A DNA stretch of 61,904 bases, taken from Armatimonadota bacterium. GTDB lineage: Bacteria > Armatimonadota > UBA5829. Below, piece by piece: positions 9,624 through 19,185 of the stretch. The stretch is taken from the NCBI GenBank assembly GCA_039679645.1, contig JBDKUO010000056.1, positions 1 through 61,904 of the forward strand, given 5' to 3'. Made by a program: the position numbers and the translations under genes. Below the pieces are notes generated by a model. It had not been told where the DNA came from and did no database searches. It worked only from the letters and a program-made list of their open reading frames with translations. Positions within the stretch are counted from its first letter, which is position 1, and each line of letters opens with the position of its first letter.

Positions 9624-10664
9624 ATGAATATACGCGAAACATACGAACAACTCGAAAAAGAAATACTCTCAGCCGATGCAATACTCGCCTGCAAGTCGAA
9701 GGGCAGGCTACGCCCGGAACCGCAGGACAGTGTGCGAACCTGCTTTCAGCGCGACCGTGACAGAATAATACACTGCAAATCATTTCGCAGGCTCAAACAC
9801 AAGACGCAGGTATTTATTGACCCGGAAGAGGACCACTATCGCACGCGGCTCACTCATACTCTGGAGGTCGCGCAGATTGCCCGCACCATCTCACGCGCGC
9901 TCCGCCTCAATGAAGACCTCACTGAAGCAATCGCTCTGGGTCATGACCTCGGTCATACTCCGTTCGGCCATGCCGGTGAAGCTGCGCTTGATGAGGTAAT
10001 TCGGGAATATGTGCCGGACGCCTCTTTCAGACACTCTGAGCAGAGCCTGAGAGTGGTCGATGTGCTTGAAAACAAGGGCAAGGGGCTTAATCTGACTTAC
10101 GAGGTCAGAGACGGCATTCTGCACCACTCCAAGGGCAATGCAGACCTTGTGATTGATTCCCGCGGACCCTCCACTTTTGAAGGCAGGGTTGTAAAGATCA
10201 GCGACCGTGTAGCGTATGTAAACCATGATATAGACGATGCAATCCGCGCCGGCATTATCACCGAGGATGATCTGCCGACGGATTGTGTCGAAATCCTTGG
10301 CAGAAGCCACTCGCACAGGATTGGAGCAATGGTCGAGGATATCATATATTACTCCGCCGAGCACAAAGCCATAGGAATGAGCGAACCATTCCGAAAAGCC
10401 ACTAACCGCCTCAAGGACTACCTCTTCAAGCATGTTTACGGCCGCGATGTAGTCGGAATCGCTGAGTTAAAAAATGCAGGTGAAGTGCTTAAAGAGCTTT
10501 TTCGGTTCTACATGGCCGACCCGGATCAACTGCATTCGGCGCATGGTGAGTCTTTCGAATTGAACAAAGACACTAATGAACTGGCTCGCTGTGTCTGCGA
10601 CTTCATCTCAGGCATGACCGACCGTTATGCTCAAAAAGATTACACGCTCAGATTTGTTAAGTAA
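9624..10664 (+). CDS. dgt: dGTPase-like deoxynucleoside triphosphate triphosphohydrolase
   Basis: This HD-domain phosphohydrolase splits dNTPs into nucleoside and triphosphate. Visible signatures are the N-terminal RDRDRIIHCKSFRRLKHKTQV segment split over residues 42-62, the metal-binding H...HD pattern (RLTHTLEVAQIARTI, then GHDLGHTPFGHAGE at about 107-120) and the C-terminal aspartate around VAYVNHDIDDAIR. Its length of 346 residues fits the short bacterial dGTPase-like family. The start at MNIRETYEQ was chosen over an in-frame start 45 bases upstream because the latter would overlap the preceding gene; the ribosome site is weak. Confidence 0.93.
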   Translation: MNIRETYEQLEKEILSADAILACKSKGRLRPEPQDSVRTCFQRDRDRIIHCKSFRRLKHKTQVFIDPEEDHYRTRLTHTLEVAQIARTISRALRLNEDLTEAIALGHDLGHTPFGHAGEAALDEVIREYVPDASFRHSEQSLRVVDVLENKGKGLNLTYEVRDGILHHSKGNADLVIDSRGPSTFEGRVVKISDRVAYVNHDIDDAIRAGIITEDDLPTDCVEILGRSHSHRIGAMVEDIIYYSAEHKAIGMSEPFRKATNRLKDYLFKHVYGRDVVGIAELKNAGEVLKELFRFYMADPDQLHSAHGESFELNKDTNELARCVCDFISGMTDRYAQKDYTLRFVK

Positions 10665-10684
10665 CAGGCCGACTCACAAATTGC

Positions 10685-10714
10685 TTGACTCAGTGGTGCC
10701 CACGCATGTAGAAT
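10685..10714 (+). promoter_or_regulatory. Sigma70-type promoter for pit
   Basis: TTGACT and TAGAAT are separated by 18 bases. Initiation about 7 bases downstream would place the 5' end right at the structured leader that follows. Confidence 0.6.
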
Positions 10715-10716
10715 GA

Positions 10717-10807
10717 ATGGGCGGAGGTAACCTCTTTGAAAGGCGGCACTCTCTCGAACTTTGATGAGTGGTCTCCAAATCGCCGTCATTTGCCCATATT
10801 ATTTTTT
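10717..10807 (+). promoter_or_regulatory. Structured leader RNA upstream of pit, unknown class
   Basis: An outer stem ATGGGC (10717-10722) / GCCCAT (10792-10797) encloses a GAGGTAACCTC hairpin and a CACTC...GAGTG hairpin flanked by GGCGG and CGCC. A T-rich run (ATTATTTTTT) follows the outer stem, as in terminator-based riboswitches. I recognise no known riboswitch consensus. It lies between the promoter and the phosphate transporter start. Confidence 0.5.
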
Positions 10808-10825
10808 GGCAGCAAGCAGGTCTGA

Positions 10826-11857
10826 ATGTCACTATACATAGTAATAACGATTATCGTAGTCGCCCTCATTTTTGATTTTCTGAACGGTTTCCATGACGCG
10901 GCAAACTCGATTGCAACTATTGTCGCAACAAAGGTTCTTTCACCGTTTCAGGCAGTAATATGGGCGGCTTTTTTTAACTTTCTGGCTCCTCTTGTATTTG
11001 GCGTGCATGTTGCCGATACGGTCGGCAAGACTGTCAACGCAGCGATCTTTTCATCTCATACAATGCTGATAATAGCTCTGTCGGGGCTATGCGGAGCAAT
11101 TTTCTGGAACATCATTACCTGGTATATTGGACTGCCGACCAGTTCTTCCCACGCTCTGATCGGAGGGCTTGCCGGTGCAGGTCTAACTGCCGCCCACATT
11201 TTGACCGGTTCCATGAAAAACGTATTGAACTGGGAGAAGATCGATACAATTGCCGCATTTATTGTGTTCGCCCCTCTGATCGGTATGGTATTCGGCTTCA
11301 CCATTATGGTGATCGTTATGTGGCTGCTCCGGAAGGTTTCGCCGAGCAGGGTCGACAACTGGTTCAGGCATCTGCAGCTTTTATCGGCTGCCGCTTACAG
11401 CATCGGTCATGGCACCAACGATGCCCAAAAAACAATGGGTGTTATTGCCGTGGTTTTGCTGACTGCGGGCCATCTGCAGCCAATGGCAAATGGAAGTATA
11501 CCGGTGCCGATCTGGGTGAAGCTGATCTGCGCTATGGCAATCGCTTGCGGCACCATGTCCGGCGGCTGGAGAATTGTAAAGACTATGGGACTCGGCATAA
11601 CAAAACTCAAGCCGGTCGGCGGGTTCTGTGCAGAGACAGCAGGCGCAATAACTATTATTGGATCAACAATGGCGGGTATTCCCGTCAGCACCACACACAC
11701 CATCACCGGTGCGATTGTCGGGGTAGGCGCAACACACAGGCTTTCCGCTGTAAAGTGGGGAGTGGCCGGAAGGATCGTTTGGGCATGGATTTTGACTATG
11801 CCGCTCTCCGCGCTTATGGCGTCGGGAGTCTATTCACTAATCCACTTTTGCCAATAG
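10826..11857 (+). CDS. pit: PiT family inorganic phosphate transporter
   Basis: This membrane permease takes up inorganic phosphate (as metal phosphate) with protons or sodium. It carries both PiT signature repeats: FDFLNGFHDAANSIAT (residues 12-27) and SIGHGTNDAQKTMGV (about 193-207), plus GLPTSSSHALIGG and PVSTTHTITGAIVG. Its 343 residues and about ten membrane segments match the short bacterial members. A DUF47/PhoU-like gene follows after 24 bases, the usual partner in low-affinity phosphate uptake. A promoter and a structured leader upstream suggest post-initiation control. Confidence 0.96.
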   Translation: MSLYIVITIIVVALIFDFLNGFHDAANSIATIVATKVLSPFQAVIWAAFFNFLAPLVFGVHVADTVGKTVNAAIFSSHTMLIIALSGLCGAIFWNIITWYIGLPTSSSHALIGGLAGAGLTAAHILTGSMKNVLNWEKIDTIAAFIVFAPLIGMVFGFTIMVIVMWLLRKVSPSRVDNWFRHLQLLSAAAYSIGHGTNDAQKTMGVIAVVLLTAGHLQPMANGSIPVPIWVKLICAMAIACGTMSGGWRIVKTMGLGITKLKPVGGFCAETAGAITIIGSTMAGIPVSTTHTITGAIVGVGATHRLSAVKWGVAGRIVWAWILTMPLSALMASGVYSLIHFCQ

Positions 11858-11881
11858 CCGTTAAAGAAATGGAGGCCGGAT

Positions 11882-12508
11882 ATGGGCCTGAGGATTATAC
11901 CAAGAGAAGAAGCTTTTTTTGATCTGTTCAAAGCACAGGCTACTAATGTAGTCGAAGGGGCTGTGTTACTTAAGGACCTGCTTGAGGACTACACAGACGT
12001 AGATCAAAAAAGAATGAAGATCGAAAAGACTGAGAGCTTTGGCGATGAGATTGCACATAAGATCATCGAAAAGCTCAACAAAACATTTATCACACCGATA
12101 GACCGCGAGGATATCCACGCATTAAGTTCAGCTTTGGACGACATTCTCGACTTCATCAACGCCACGTCTCAGCGACTGAACCTATATGGCGTAGAGTCAA
12201 TAAGCGCCGAGGCAAAAGAACTCGCGAACATTGTTTTACGGGCTGCCGAGGAGACACTCGCCCTTACGGAAAGTATGAAGAACCTCAAGGATGTCAAAAG
12301 CATGAAGTCGCGCTGGATTGAGGTCAACCGGCTTGAAAACGAGGGAGACAAGGTCAGCCGCAACGCCATTGCAGGTCTGTTCAAAAATGAAAAAGACCCC
12401 ATCGAAGTAATTAAGTGGAAAGAACTCTACGAGCACCTGGAAATGGCCATCGACAAGTGCGAAGATGCGGCCAACATTGTAGAGGCTGTCGCACTCAAGA
12501 ACGCATAG
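11882..12508 (+). CDS. DUF47/PhoU-like phosphate transport regulator
   Basis: The 208-residue, all-helical cytoplasmic protein belongs to the DUF47 (TIGR00153) family, distant relatives of PhoU. Typical features are the N-terminal REEAFFDLF, repeated acidic helices (ESFGDEIAHKI, then NRLENEGDKVSR) and the closing helix with DKCEDAANIVEAV. The family accompanies PiT transporters and is thought to modulate their activity through metal-binding acidic helices. The ATG has GGAGG about 7 bases upstream, and the gene is cotranscribed with pit. It ends 4 bases from the end of the convergent DUF4405-like gene. Confidence 0.95.
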   Translation: MGLRIIPREEAFFDLFKAQATNVVEGAVLLKDLLEDYTDVDQKRMKIEKTESFGDEIAHKIIEKLNKTFITPIDREDIHALSSALDDILDFINATSQRLNLYGVESISAEAKELANIVLRAAEETLALTESMKNLKDVKSMKSRWIEVNRLENEGDKVSRNAIAGLFKNEKDPIEVIKWKELYEHLEMAIDKCEDAANIVEAVALKNA

Positions 12509-12511
12509 AAA

Positions 12512-12838
12512 TCAGTCTCGGTCTATTGCGCGCGGGCCATGCTCAAACCCGGGTCCGCCATGACCTTCTCGTCCATGCGGGTTGGCCAGCACAAGGAACG
12601 AGGTAATCGCAATAGTTATTGCCAGCAATACCACGGCAAGCACTGGCTTGTGCTTGAGATAGCTCCCGATGCACTTGGCATTCAAGATAAGGTGAAAGAC
12701 GGCCGCAATGACCATCACGAGGGCCATCAGTTCATGCACCGGTGTCACTTGGCGAATATGGGCAAACATCATCAACAGGCCGGTAACTGCTGTCGCCGCG
12801 AACGACAGGATTAATATCAACGATACTGTACTTCTCAT
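12512..12838 (-). CDS. Small membrane protein, DUF4405-like
   Basis: The 108-residue protein has three predicted membrane helices (residues about 5-27, 35-55 and 64-85) and a charged, His-rich tail (HGREGHGGPGFEH). Helix 2 begins with VHELMALVMVIAAVFHL, with two histidines spaced as in cytochrome-b-like four-helix membrane domains, consistent with DUF4405. Such proteins are suspected to bind heme, but this is not proven here. GGAGG lies 5 bases before the ATG. It is a single gene on the minus strand upstream of no obvious partner. Confidence 0.75.
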   Translation of the reverse strand: MRSTVSLILILSFAATAVTGLLMMFAHIRQVTPVHELMALVMVIAAVFHLILNAKCIGSYLKHKPVLAVVLLAITIAITSFLVLANPHGREGHGGPGFEHGPRAIDRD

Positions 12839-12883
12839 TTGACCCTCCGAATGCGCAAGGTTTTGTGAGGATGAAGAAATAAT

Positions 12884-12906
12884 GCCCCGGCATCAATGCT
12901 CGGGGC
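12884..12906 (-). terminator. Terminator-like hairpin after the cold-shock gene
   Basis: On the minus strand GCCCCG...CGGGGC forms a short GC stem followed by ATTATTTCTTC. It lies 25 bases after the stop codon of the cold-shock gene. Confidence 0.55.
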
Positions 12907-12930
12907 ACACTCTCTTTGGTATTTTGGGTT

Positions 12931-13137
12931 CTACGCCGACACAGCGGAGACATTAGATGCCTGTGGGCCTTTGGGACCGTCGGCAATCTCGAACTCCACC
13001 TGCTGCCCTTCAAAAAGGGTCTTTCGGCCATCCATATTAATAGCCGAATAGTGCACAAAGATATCTTTGCCTTCGTCTGTAGCGATGAAGCCATAACCTT
13101 TAGCGTCGTTGAACCACTTTACGACACCAACTCGCAA
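12931..13137 (-). CDS. Cold-shock domain protein (CspA family)
   Basis: This 68-residue OB-fold protein binds single-stranded RNA or DNA and acts as an RNA chaperone. Both RNP motifs are present: KGYGFIA and [11 protein letters not shown] place the start at a TTG (13137) because AGGAGG lies 8 bases upstream and the length then equals that of normal Csp proteins. The longer ORF from 13167 would add ten residues that read through the ribosome-binding site. It is transcribed alone with its own terminator hairpin, next to the heat-shock cluster. Confidence 0.92.
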   Translation of the reverse strand: MRVGVVKWFNDAKGYGFIATDEGKDIFVHYSAINMDGRKTLFEGQQVEFEIADGPKGPQASNVSAVSA

Positions 13138-13252
13138 CCTCTCACCCTCCTTCAGATAATTCCACACGGATTTACGCCAGTGAACGGATTATAGCACCGA
13201 AAACTCACTTTGTAAACCCACTTTTTGCAGCATTTTAGGCTGCTTACTTATC

Positions 13253-13585
13253 TTACTTCTGCATACGCCTTATTCTCTCCTCCATGAGCTGATGCATTCG
13301 TTCCATTTCACTCTCCATTTGCTCTTGCATGTGCGTCATTTTGTCCAGAAGGTCAAGAATTACTTCTACGCCTGCCAGGTTAACGCCCATGTCTTGAGTC
13401 AGACGCTGAATCTGTCTGAGCCGGTCTATATCGGCTTCGGAGTACATGCGGTTTTTTCTGCCGAGTCTTGCCGGACGCACCAGCCCCAGGCGCTCGTACA
13501 TACGCAGAGTCTGAGGATGCAGCTCACAAAGTCTTGCGGCAACCCCAATCAAATATAACGGTTCATTTTTGTCAACGCGTGGCAT
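13253..13585 (-). CDS. hspR: MerR-family heat-shock repressor HspR
   Basis: The 110-residue protein is a MerR-type winged helix (YLIGVAARLCELHPQTLRMYERLGLVRPAR, residues 11-40) followed by a Met/Glu-rich coiled coil (MTHMQEQMESEMERMHQL). This is the HspR arrangement: a repressor that binds HAIR operators together with DnaK and releases them on heat stress. It is the last gene of the dnaK-hsp20-dnaJ-hspR group, as expected for an autoregulated system. A matching HAIR-like site is present at the dnaK promoter. Confidence 0.93.
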   Translation of the reverse strand: MPRVDKNEPLYLIGVAARLCELHPQTLRMYERLGLVRPARLGRKNRMYSEADIDRLRQIQRLTQDMGVNLAGVEVILDLLDKMTHMQEQMESEMERMHQLMEERIRRMQK

Positions 13586-13606
13586 AGTGAACCCTCGCTT
13601 TCACAT

Positions 13607-13639
13607 CAGGTGACAGGTGTTGGGCGTTAGGTGATGGGG
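13607..13639. repeat. GGTGTTR-type short repeat, single arm
   Basis: A run of degenerate 7-base words (CAGGTGA, CAGGTGT, TGGGCGT, TAGGTGA) lies between hspR and dnaJ. It belongs to the dispersed family described at 14605-14690. Confidence 0.7.
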
Positions 13640-13675
13640 CCTGTACCCAGCACATATCATCTACTATCAAATGTC

Positions 13676-14596
13676 TCAACGCAGCTTTCGGATTTCCTCT
13701 AGTAGTTCGCGTTCCCTGGCGGACATATGCTCTGGTATCTGAACTTTCACCTTAACATATTGATTCCCCCGCCCACCGTCTTTTATCCTGGGCATGCCCT
13801 GGCCGGGAAGCCTGAACGTTTTGCCGCTGGTGGTGCCGGGCGGGACCTTCATAGTCACTCGACCGGACAGTGTAGGGACAGTTATCTCACCGCCAAGAGC
13901 TGCGGTTATATAATCCACGGGTGCTTCCATTCGCAGGTCATCGTCAGAACGTTCAAAAACCTTATGCGGGCGCATCTTTATGCGAATATATAAGTCTCCA
14001 CGCCCGGCAATGCCTTCCTCGCCCTGGCCGGCCAGTCTTATCTTCTGGCCGTCGCGAACACCCTTGGGTATACTCACTTCTATCTTGCGACCATTAAACG
14101 AAAATGATTTCTTGGTACCGGTGAAGGCATCTTCAAGAGATATCTCCATCTCCGACTCGATATCTGAGCCCTTTGTCGGAGCCGCGCGCCGTCTGTGCGT
14201 TGCGCCTCCCGCACGCTTGCCTTCTCCAAAGAGCATCTCAAAGAGATCAAAGCCGCCTTCGCCGCCGAAATCTACTCTCTGCCCTCCCTGGCCGAAACCA
14301 CCGAAGTCAAACGTAAAGTCGCCGCCGGGATATCCCGTACCCGGTCCGGGACCGGCCTGCCCGGCTTGCTCCCAATACTGGCCGAACTGGTCGTATTTGG
14401 TGCGCTTATCTTTATCGGAGAGAACCTCGTAAGCCTCGCTTACTTCCTTGAACTTCTCTTCGGCGGCCTTGTTGCCGGGGTTTACATCGGGGTGATATTT
14501 GCGAGCCAGCTTGCGATAAGCCGACTTGATATCCTTCTCAGACGCACTCCGATCAACGCCCAGTATCTTATAATAATCTTTATAATTCGTGGCCAC
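13676..14596 (-). CDS. DnaJ/CbpA-type co-chaperone without zinc finger
   Basis: The product stimulates DnaK ATPase. It has a J domain with HPD at residues 35-37, a Gly/Phe-rich linker (about residues 70-130) and two C-terminal substrate-binding beta domains ([15 protein letters not shown] onward, then [23 protein letters not shown] split over about 240-265). The four CxxCxGxG zinc repeats of classical DnaJ are absent, so it is the CbpA/DnaJ2 type. It lies between hsp20 and hspR on one strand with dnaK upstream. No grpE gene is in the window. Confidence 0.94.
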   Translation of the reverse strand: MATNYKDYYKILGVDRSASEKDIKSAYRKLARKYHPDVNPGNKAAEEKFKEVSEAYEVLSDKDKRTKYDQFGQYWEQAGQAGPGPGTGYPGGDFTFDFGGFGQGGQRVDFGGEGGFDLFEMLFGEGKRAGGATHRRRAAPTKGSDIESEMEISLEDAFTGTKKSFSFNGRKIEVSIPKGVRDGQKIRLAGQGEEGIAGRGDLYIRIKMRPHKVFERSDDDLRMEAPVDYITAALGGEITVPTLSGRVTMKVPPGTTSGKTFRLPGQGMPRIKDGGRGNQYVKVKVQIPEHMSARERELLEEIRKLR

Positions 14597-14604
14597 CGGC
14601 TTCT

Positions 14605-14690
14605 CCAGGTGATGGGTGTTGGGTATTAGGTGTTAGGGAAAAGACGCGCATTCATAACCCGACACCTAACACCCGACACCTGGCACCCTA
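14605..14690. repeat. Inverted pair of GGTGTTR-type repeats
   Basis: The left arm (14605-14640) and the inverted right arm (14657-14690) are both built of 7-base words of the type RGGTGTT, separated by about 16 bases. Together they can fold into a long imperfect hairpin between hsp20 and dnaJ. The same words recur at 13607, 15138, 15391, 17486, 33726, 33759, 39133, 43257, 51992 and 52418. Confidence 0.8.
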
Positions 14691-15119
14691 TTCTGCGTTT
14701 ACTTTTATCTTTTTGGGTTTGGTCTCTTCAGCTTTCGGAATAGTAACTTCCAGCAGACCGTCATGGTAGCTTGCCTTGACCTTGTCCGGCTGCACCGGCA
14801 CTCCTATGCTAAACGATCTCTGAAACGGCCCATACGGCCGCTCAACCCGTATATATTCATCCTTGGCAGCTTCATCGAACTTGCGCTCGCCGCGAATAGT
14901 CAGGGATTCGCCGGTGACTTCTATGTCGATATCATCCCGGTTCATCCCCGGCAGCTCAGCGCGAACAACAAGGTCGCTTTGAGTCTCGATAATGTCTACG
15001 ACCGGCGACCAAGTCCTGCTCGACGTATTTTCCGCATGACCTGCCGATTCGTTGAAAACTCGATTGATTCTGTCCTGTAAAACACTAATGTCTCGAAATG
15101 GGTCCCATCTGCTGATCAT
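14688..15119 (-). CDS. Small heat-shock protein, Hsp20/alpha-crystallin family
   Basis: This 143-residue ATP-independent holdase keeps unfolding proteins soluble. It shows the family N-terminus (RWDPFRDISVLQDRINRVF), an alpha-crystallin domain from about residue 42 (WSPVVDIIETQSDLVVRAELPGM split over 41-63) with the GVPVQPDKVKASYHDGLLEVTIPK block, and a C-terminal KKIKVN tail in place of a clear IXI. The start MISRW is favoured by AAAGGAG 10 bases upstream. The longer ORF runs into the repeat arm and would add a repeat-encoded peptide. It lies between dnaK and dnaJ. Confidence 0.93.
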   Translation of the reverse strand: MISRWDPFRDISVLQDRINRVFNESAGHAENTSSRTWSPVVDIIETQSDLVVRAELPGMNRDDIDIEVTGESLTIRGERKFDEAAKDEYIRVERPYGPFQRSFSIGVPVQPDKVKASYHDGLLEVTIPKAEETKPKKIKVNAE

Positions 15120-15427
15120 TTGCTGTCCGCTCCTTTCGGGTGATGGGTGTTGGGTATTGGATGTTAGGGAAGGGAGAGCCTTCCCTCCATCCAATCAACA
15201 GGGTGCTTGTCACATCTGCGGAATAAGCCCCGTTGTATCGGGACACCCCTGTCCCGATACCTTGCTGCACTAGGGGCGTTTCGGGAGAAGGGCTCCCGAA
15301 ACAACTCTTTTCCGTGAATTTGACATACACCTCAATCAACACCTTATAGCTTATAGTCATTGGGCATTTGTGTTAGGGAAGATAACCTCACCCCATCACC
15401 AAACACCCAACACCTAATACCTATTCT
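15120..15427. other. Intergenic region dnaK-hsp20 with repeat arms and two strong hairpins
   Basis: No gene is present. Inverted GGTGTTR-type arms lie at 15138-15170 and 15391-15422. Between them are two perfect hairpins: GTATCGGGACA/TGTCCCGATAC (15235-15260) and GTTTCGGGAG/CTCCCGAAAC (15278-15302). The arrangement resembles a small palindromic element inserted between the two chaperone genes. Confidence 0.7.
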
Positions 15428-17278
<1,851 letters not shown>

Positions 17279-17357
17279 TCACCTCCGCGGATAGTGGATA
17301 CCCCTATTTTATGCGTGCCCAAACAAGGCCGCTGTGGTATCATTGCCTGCACCCATA

Positions 17358-17387
17358 ATTATATGACTTGAGTGCAATACTGTCAAG
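17358..17387 (-). promoter_or_regulatory. dnaK promoter overlapped by a HAIR-like HspR operator
   Basis: On the minus strand TTGACA (17381-17386) and TATAAT (17358-17363) are exactly 17 bases apart. The stretch 17367-17387 reads CTTGACA, seven bases, then ACTCAAG, against the HAIR consensus CTTGAGT-N7-ACTCAAG. One half-site is perfect; the other matches at 5 of 7 positions and coincides with the -35 box. HspR bound here would block RNA polymerase. Confidence 0.8.
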
Positions 17388-17485
17388 TGGTATATACCCA
17401 CATTTTAGGACTCTTCAACAATTCTCTTGAGTTTTTTGCATTTTTACGGCAGACTGCGGATAGGCAGCTTGCAAGCCGATTATAT

Positions 17486-17518
17486 AAGGTGTTGGGGGTT
17501 GGGTGTCAGGTGTTGGAG
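17486..17518. repeat. GGTGTTR-type short repeat, single arm
   Basis: A run of degenerate words (AAGGTGT, TGGGGGT, TGGGTGT, CAGGTGT) lies in the dnaK-rmlA intergenic region. No inverted partner arm is seen nearby. The remainder of 17273-17606 holds the two divergent promoters. Confidence 0.7.
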
Positions 17519-17545
17519 AAGGAACCACCACATCCGTCACGTAAA

Positions 17546-17574
17546 TTGACATGATCTTCTATCATTACTATAAT
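17546..17574 (+). promoter_or_regulatory. Consensus sigma70 promoter for the rml genes
   Basis: TTGACA and TATAAT match the consensus at every position with a 17-base spacer. It lies 33 bases before the rmlA start. Confidence 0.8.
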
Positions 17575-17606
17575 CCAGTCATCGCAGGAGGCGCATGGAG
17601 GCTGAT

Positions 17607-18671
17607 ATGAAAGCTCTTATATTGAGTGGAGGTAAGGGAACTAGGCTGCGGCCGATCACCTATACCGGCGCAAAGCAGCTCGTGCCCGTTGCCAATAAGC
17701 CGATTCTCTTCTACACTATCGAGGCCGTGAAGGCCGCTGGCATAAGTGATATAGGAATCGTGGTTGGCGACACGCATGAAGAGGTGGAGGCCGCCGTCGG
17801 CTATGGTAAGCGCTGGGGAGTGAAGATCACATATATCCACCAGGAAGCTCCCCTGGGCCTAGCTCATGCAGTAAAGATCTCACAGAATTTCATAAAAGAC
17901 GACGCCTTTGTAATGTATCTGGGCGATAACCTTATCAAGGACGGCATTACTTCATTTGTAGACGACTACTGCGCATCGGATGCAAACGCGCAGATACTCC
18001 TGGCGCATGTGCCCAACCCACAGTCTTTTGGTGTAGCCGAGCTTGAGGGAGGGCGCGTGGTCCGCTTGATCGAAAAGCCCAAGGAGCCGCCGACAGACCT
18101 CGCTTTGGTAGGCGTCTATATGTTTGACTCGACAATATTCGAGGCTGTGAACGCTATCAAGCCCTCCGCTCGCGGCGAGCTTGAGATCACTGATGCCATT
18201 CAGTACCTGGTGGATCACGACTATAAGGTCAATAGCCATATCATCACCGGCTGGTGGAAAGATACCGGCAAGCTCGAGGATATGCTCGAAGCCAACCGCA
18301 TCATACTCGACGGGATCGAGCTGGACGTGCTGGGTGAGGTAGACAAGGAATCCGAAATTGCCGGAAGAGTGAAGATAGGCAAGGGCAGCAGGATAATCAA
18401 CTCCTGCGTGCGCGGGCCAGCGATTATAGGCGAGGAATGCGTTATTGAAAATGCCTTTGTCGGACCATATACATCTATCAATGATCGCTGCAAGATCATA
18501 GCCAGCGAGGTCGAGCACAGCATTATACTTGAAGACTCTCAGGTGCTGGGTATAGGCAGCCGACTGGAAGACAGCCTAATAGGCAAAAACGTCAAGATCG
18601 CTAAGGACCACAAAATACCTAAAGCGTATCGCATGATGGTAGGAGACAACAGCGCTGTAAGCGTTATTTAG
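17607..18671 (+). CDS. rmlA: Glucose-1-phosphate thymidylyltransferase, long form
   Basis: This enzyme makes dTDP-glucose from glucose-1-phosphate and dTTP, the first step to dTDP-L-rhamnose and other dTDP sugars. The N-terminus MKALILSGGKGTRLRPIT has the nucleotidyltransferase signature, followed by KPILFYTIEAV and MYLGDN. The C-terminal 100 residues look like a left-handed beta-helix (repeated I/V-G hexapeptide turns such as GSRIINSCVRGPAIIGEE), which is the long RmlA type. The start MKALIL has GGAGG 5 bases upstream; an ATG 12 bases earlier is also possible. It opens the rml cluster behind a consensus promoter. Confidence 0.95.
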   Translation: MKALILSGGKGTRLRPITYTGAKQLVPVANKPILFYTIEAVKAAGISDIGIVVGDTHEEVEAAVGYGKRWGVKITYIHQEAPLGLAHAVKISQNFIKDDAFVMYLGDNLIKDGITSFVDDYCASDANAQILLAHVPNPQSFGVAELEGGRVVRLIEKPKEPPTDLALVGVYMFDSTIFEAVNAIKPSARGELEITDAIQYLVDHDYKVNSHIITGWWKDTGKLEDMLEANRIILDGIELDVLGEVDKESEIAGRVKIGKGSRIINSCVRGPAIIGEECVIENAFVGPYTSINDRCKIIASEVEHSIILEDSQVLGIGSRLEDSLIGKNVKIAKDHKIPKAYRMMVGDNSAVSVI

Positions 18672-18702
18672 TTGAGAGTTATGGGTTAAGAGTTGTGAGT
18701 TG
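18672..18702. repeat. Short degenerate repeat (GAGTTRTG-type words)
   Basis: Words such as GAGAGTT, ATGGGTT, AAGAGTT and GTGAGTT follow each other between rmlA and the rmlC-like gene. This is another word family of the same general style as the GGTGTTR repeats. Confidence 0.5.
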
Positions 18703-18716
18703 AGGAAAGGTGAAAA

Positions 18717-19172
18717 ATGATAGAAGGAATCATTGTTAAGCAGCTTAAGCGGCATGCCGACGAGCGCGGCTATCTTATGGAAATGCTCCGCGAGGACTGG
18801 CCGGAGTTCGGCAAGTTCGCCCAGACATACATCAGTATGAACTATCCCGGTGTGATCCGAGCGTGGCACTATCACAAGAAGCAGGACGACTACTGGGTGG
18901 TGGTCAAGGGAATGGTCAAGACAGTGGTCTACGATGCCCGCAAAGACTCGCCCACTTACGGTGAGGTCAACGAGTTCTTTATGGGCGACAATAACCCCAT
19001 TTTGGTGAAGATTCCGGTCGGCACGATGCACGGGTATAAGACTGTAGGGGTGGAGCCGTCGCTGCTAATTAACTTCCCGACAAACCTCTACAACCCGAAG
19101 GAACCCGACGAGTATCGAGAGGCGTATGATAGCACGAATATTCCTTACAATTGGGATATTAAGATTACGTAG
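18717..19172 (+). CDS. dTDP-4-dehydrorhamnose 3,5-epimerase-like cupin
   Basis: The 151-residue cupin is related to RmlC/FdtA-type sugar epimerases or isomerases. It shows the start IVKQLKRHADERGYLMEML and the barrel segment GVIRAWHYHKKQDDYWVVVKG (split over about 42-62) with the family His residue, then PVGTMHGY. It is shorter than classical RmlC (about 180 residues), so it may be an epimerase for a different dTDP-hexose. Its position between rmlA and rmlB supports a role in dTDP-sugar synthesis. A short repeat separates it from rmlA. Confidence 0.85.
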   Translation: MIEGIIVKQLKRHADERGYLMEMLREDWPEFGKFAQTYISMNYPGVIRAWHYHKKQDDYWVVVKGMVKTVVYDARKDSPTYGEVNEFFMGDNNPILVKIPVGTMHGYKTVGVEPSLLINFPTNLYNPKEPDEYREAYDSTNIPYNWDIKIT

Positions 19173-19185
19173 AAGCTGAGGGAGA

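Noticed and set aside
9891-10433. 180-residue minus-strand ORF opposite dgt
   Set aside because: It is an antisense shadow of a well-conserved gene with no domain signal of its own. The minus-strand ORFs opposite the GH78, HdrA and FMN-barrel genes were set aside for the same reason.
10700-10825. Second c-di-GMP riboswitch ahead of pit
   Set aside because: The GEMM hallmarks (CAAAC, CGAAAG loop, GGGACGCAAAGCC) are absent; only a generic stem arrangement is present.
15120-15194. Longer N-terminus for Hsp20
   Set aside because: The extension is encoded by the repeat arm and lies upstream of the AAAGGAG site that serves the internal ATG. The same reasoning rejects the extensions of ackA (59339-59413) and the aminotransferase (50647-50715).
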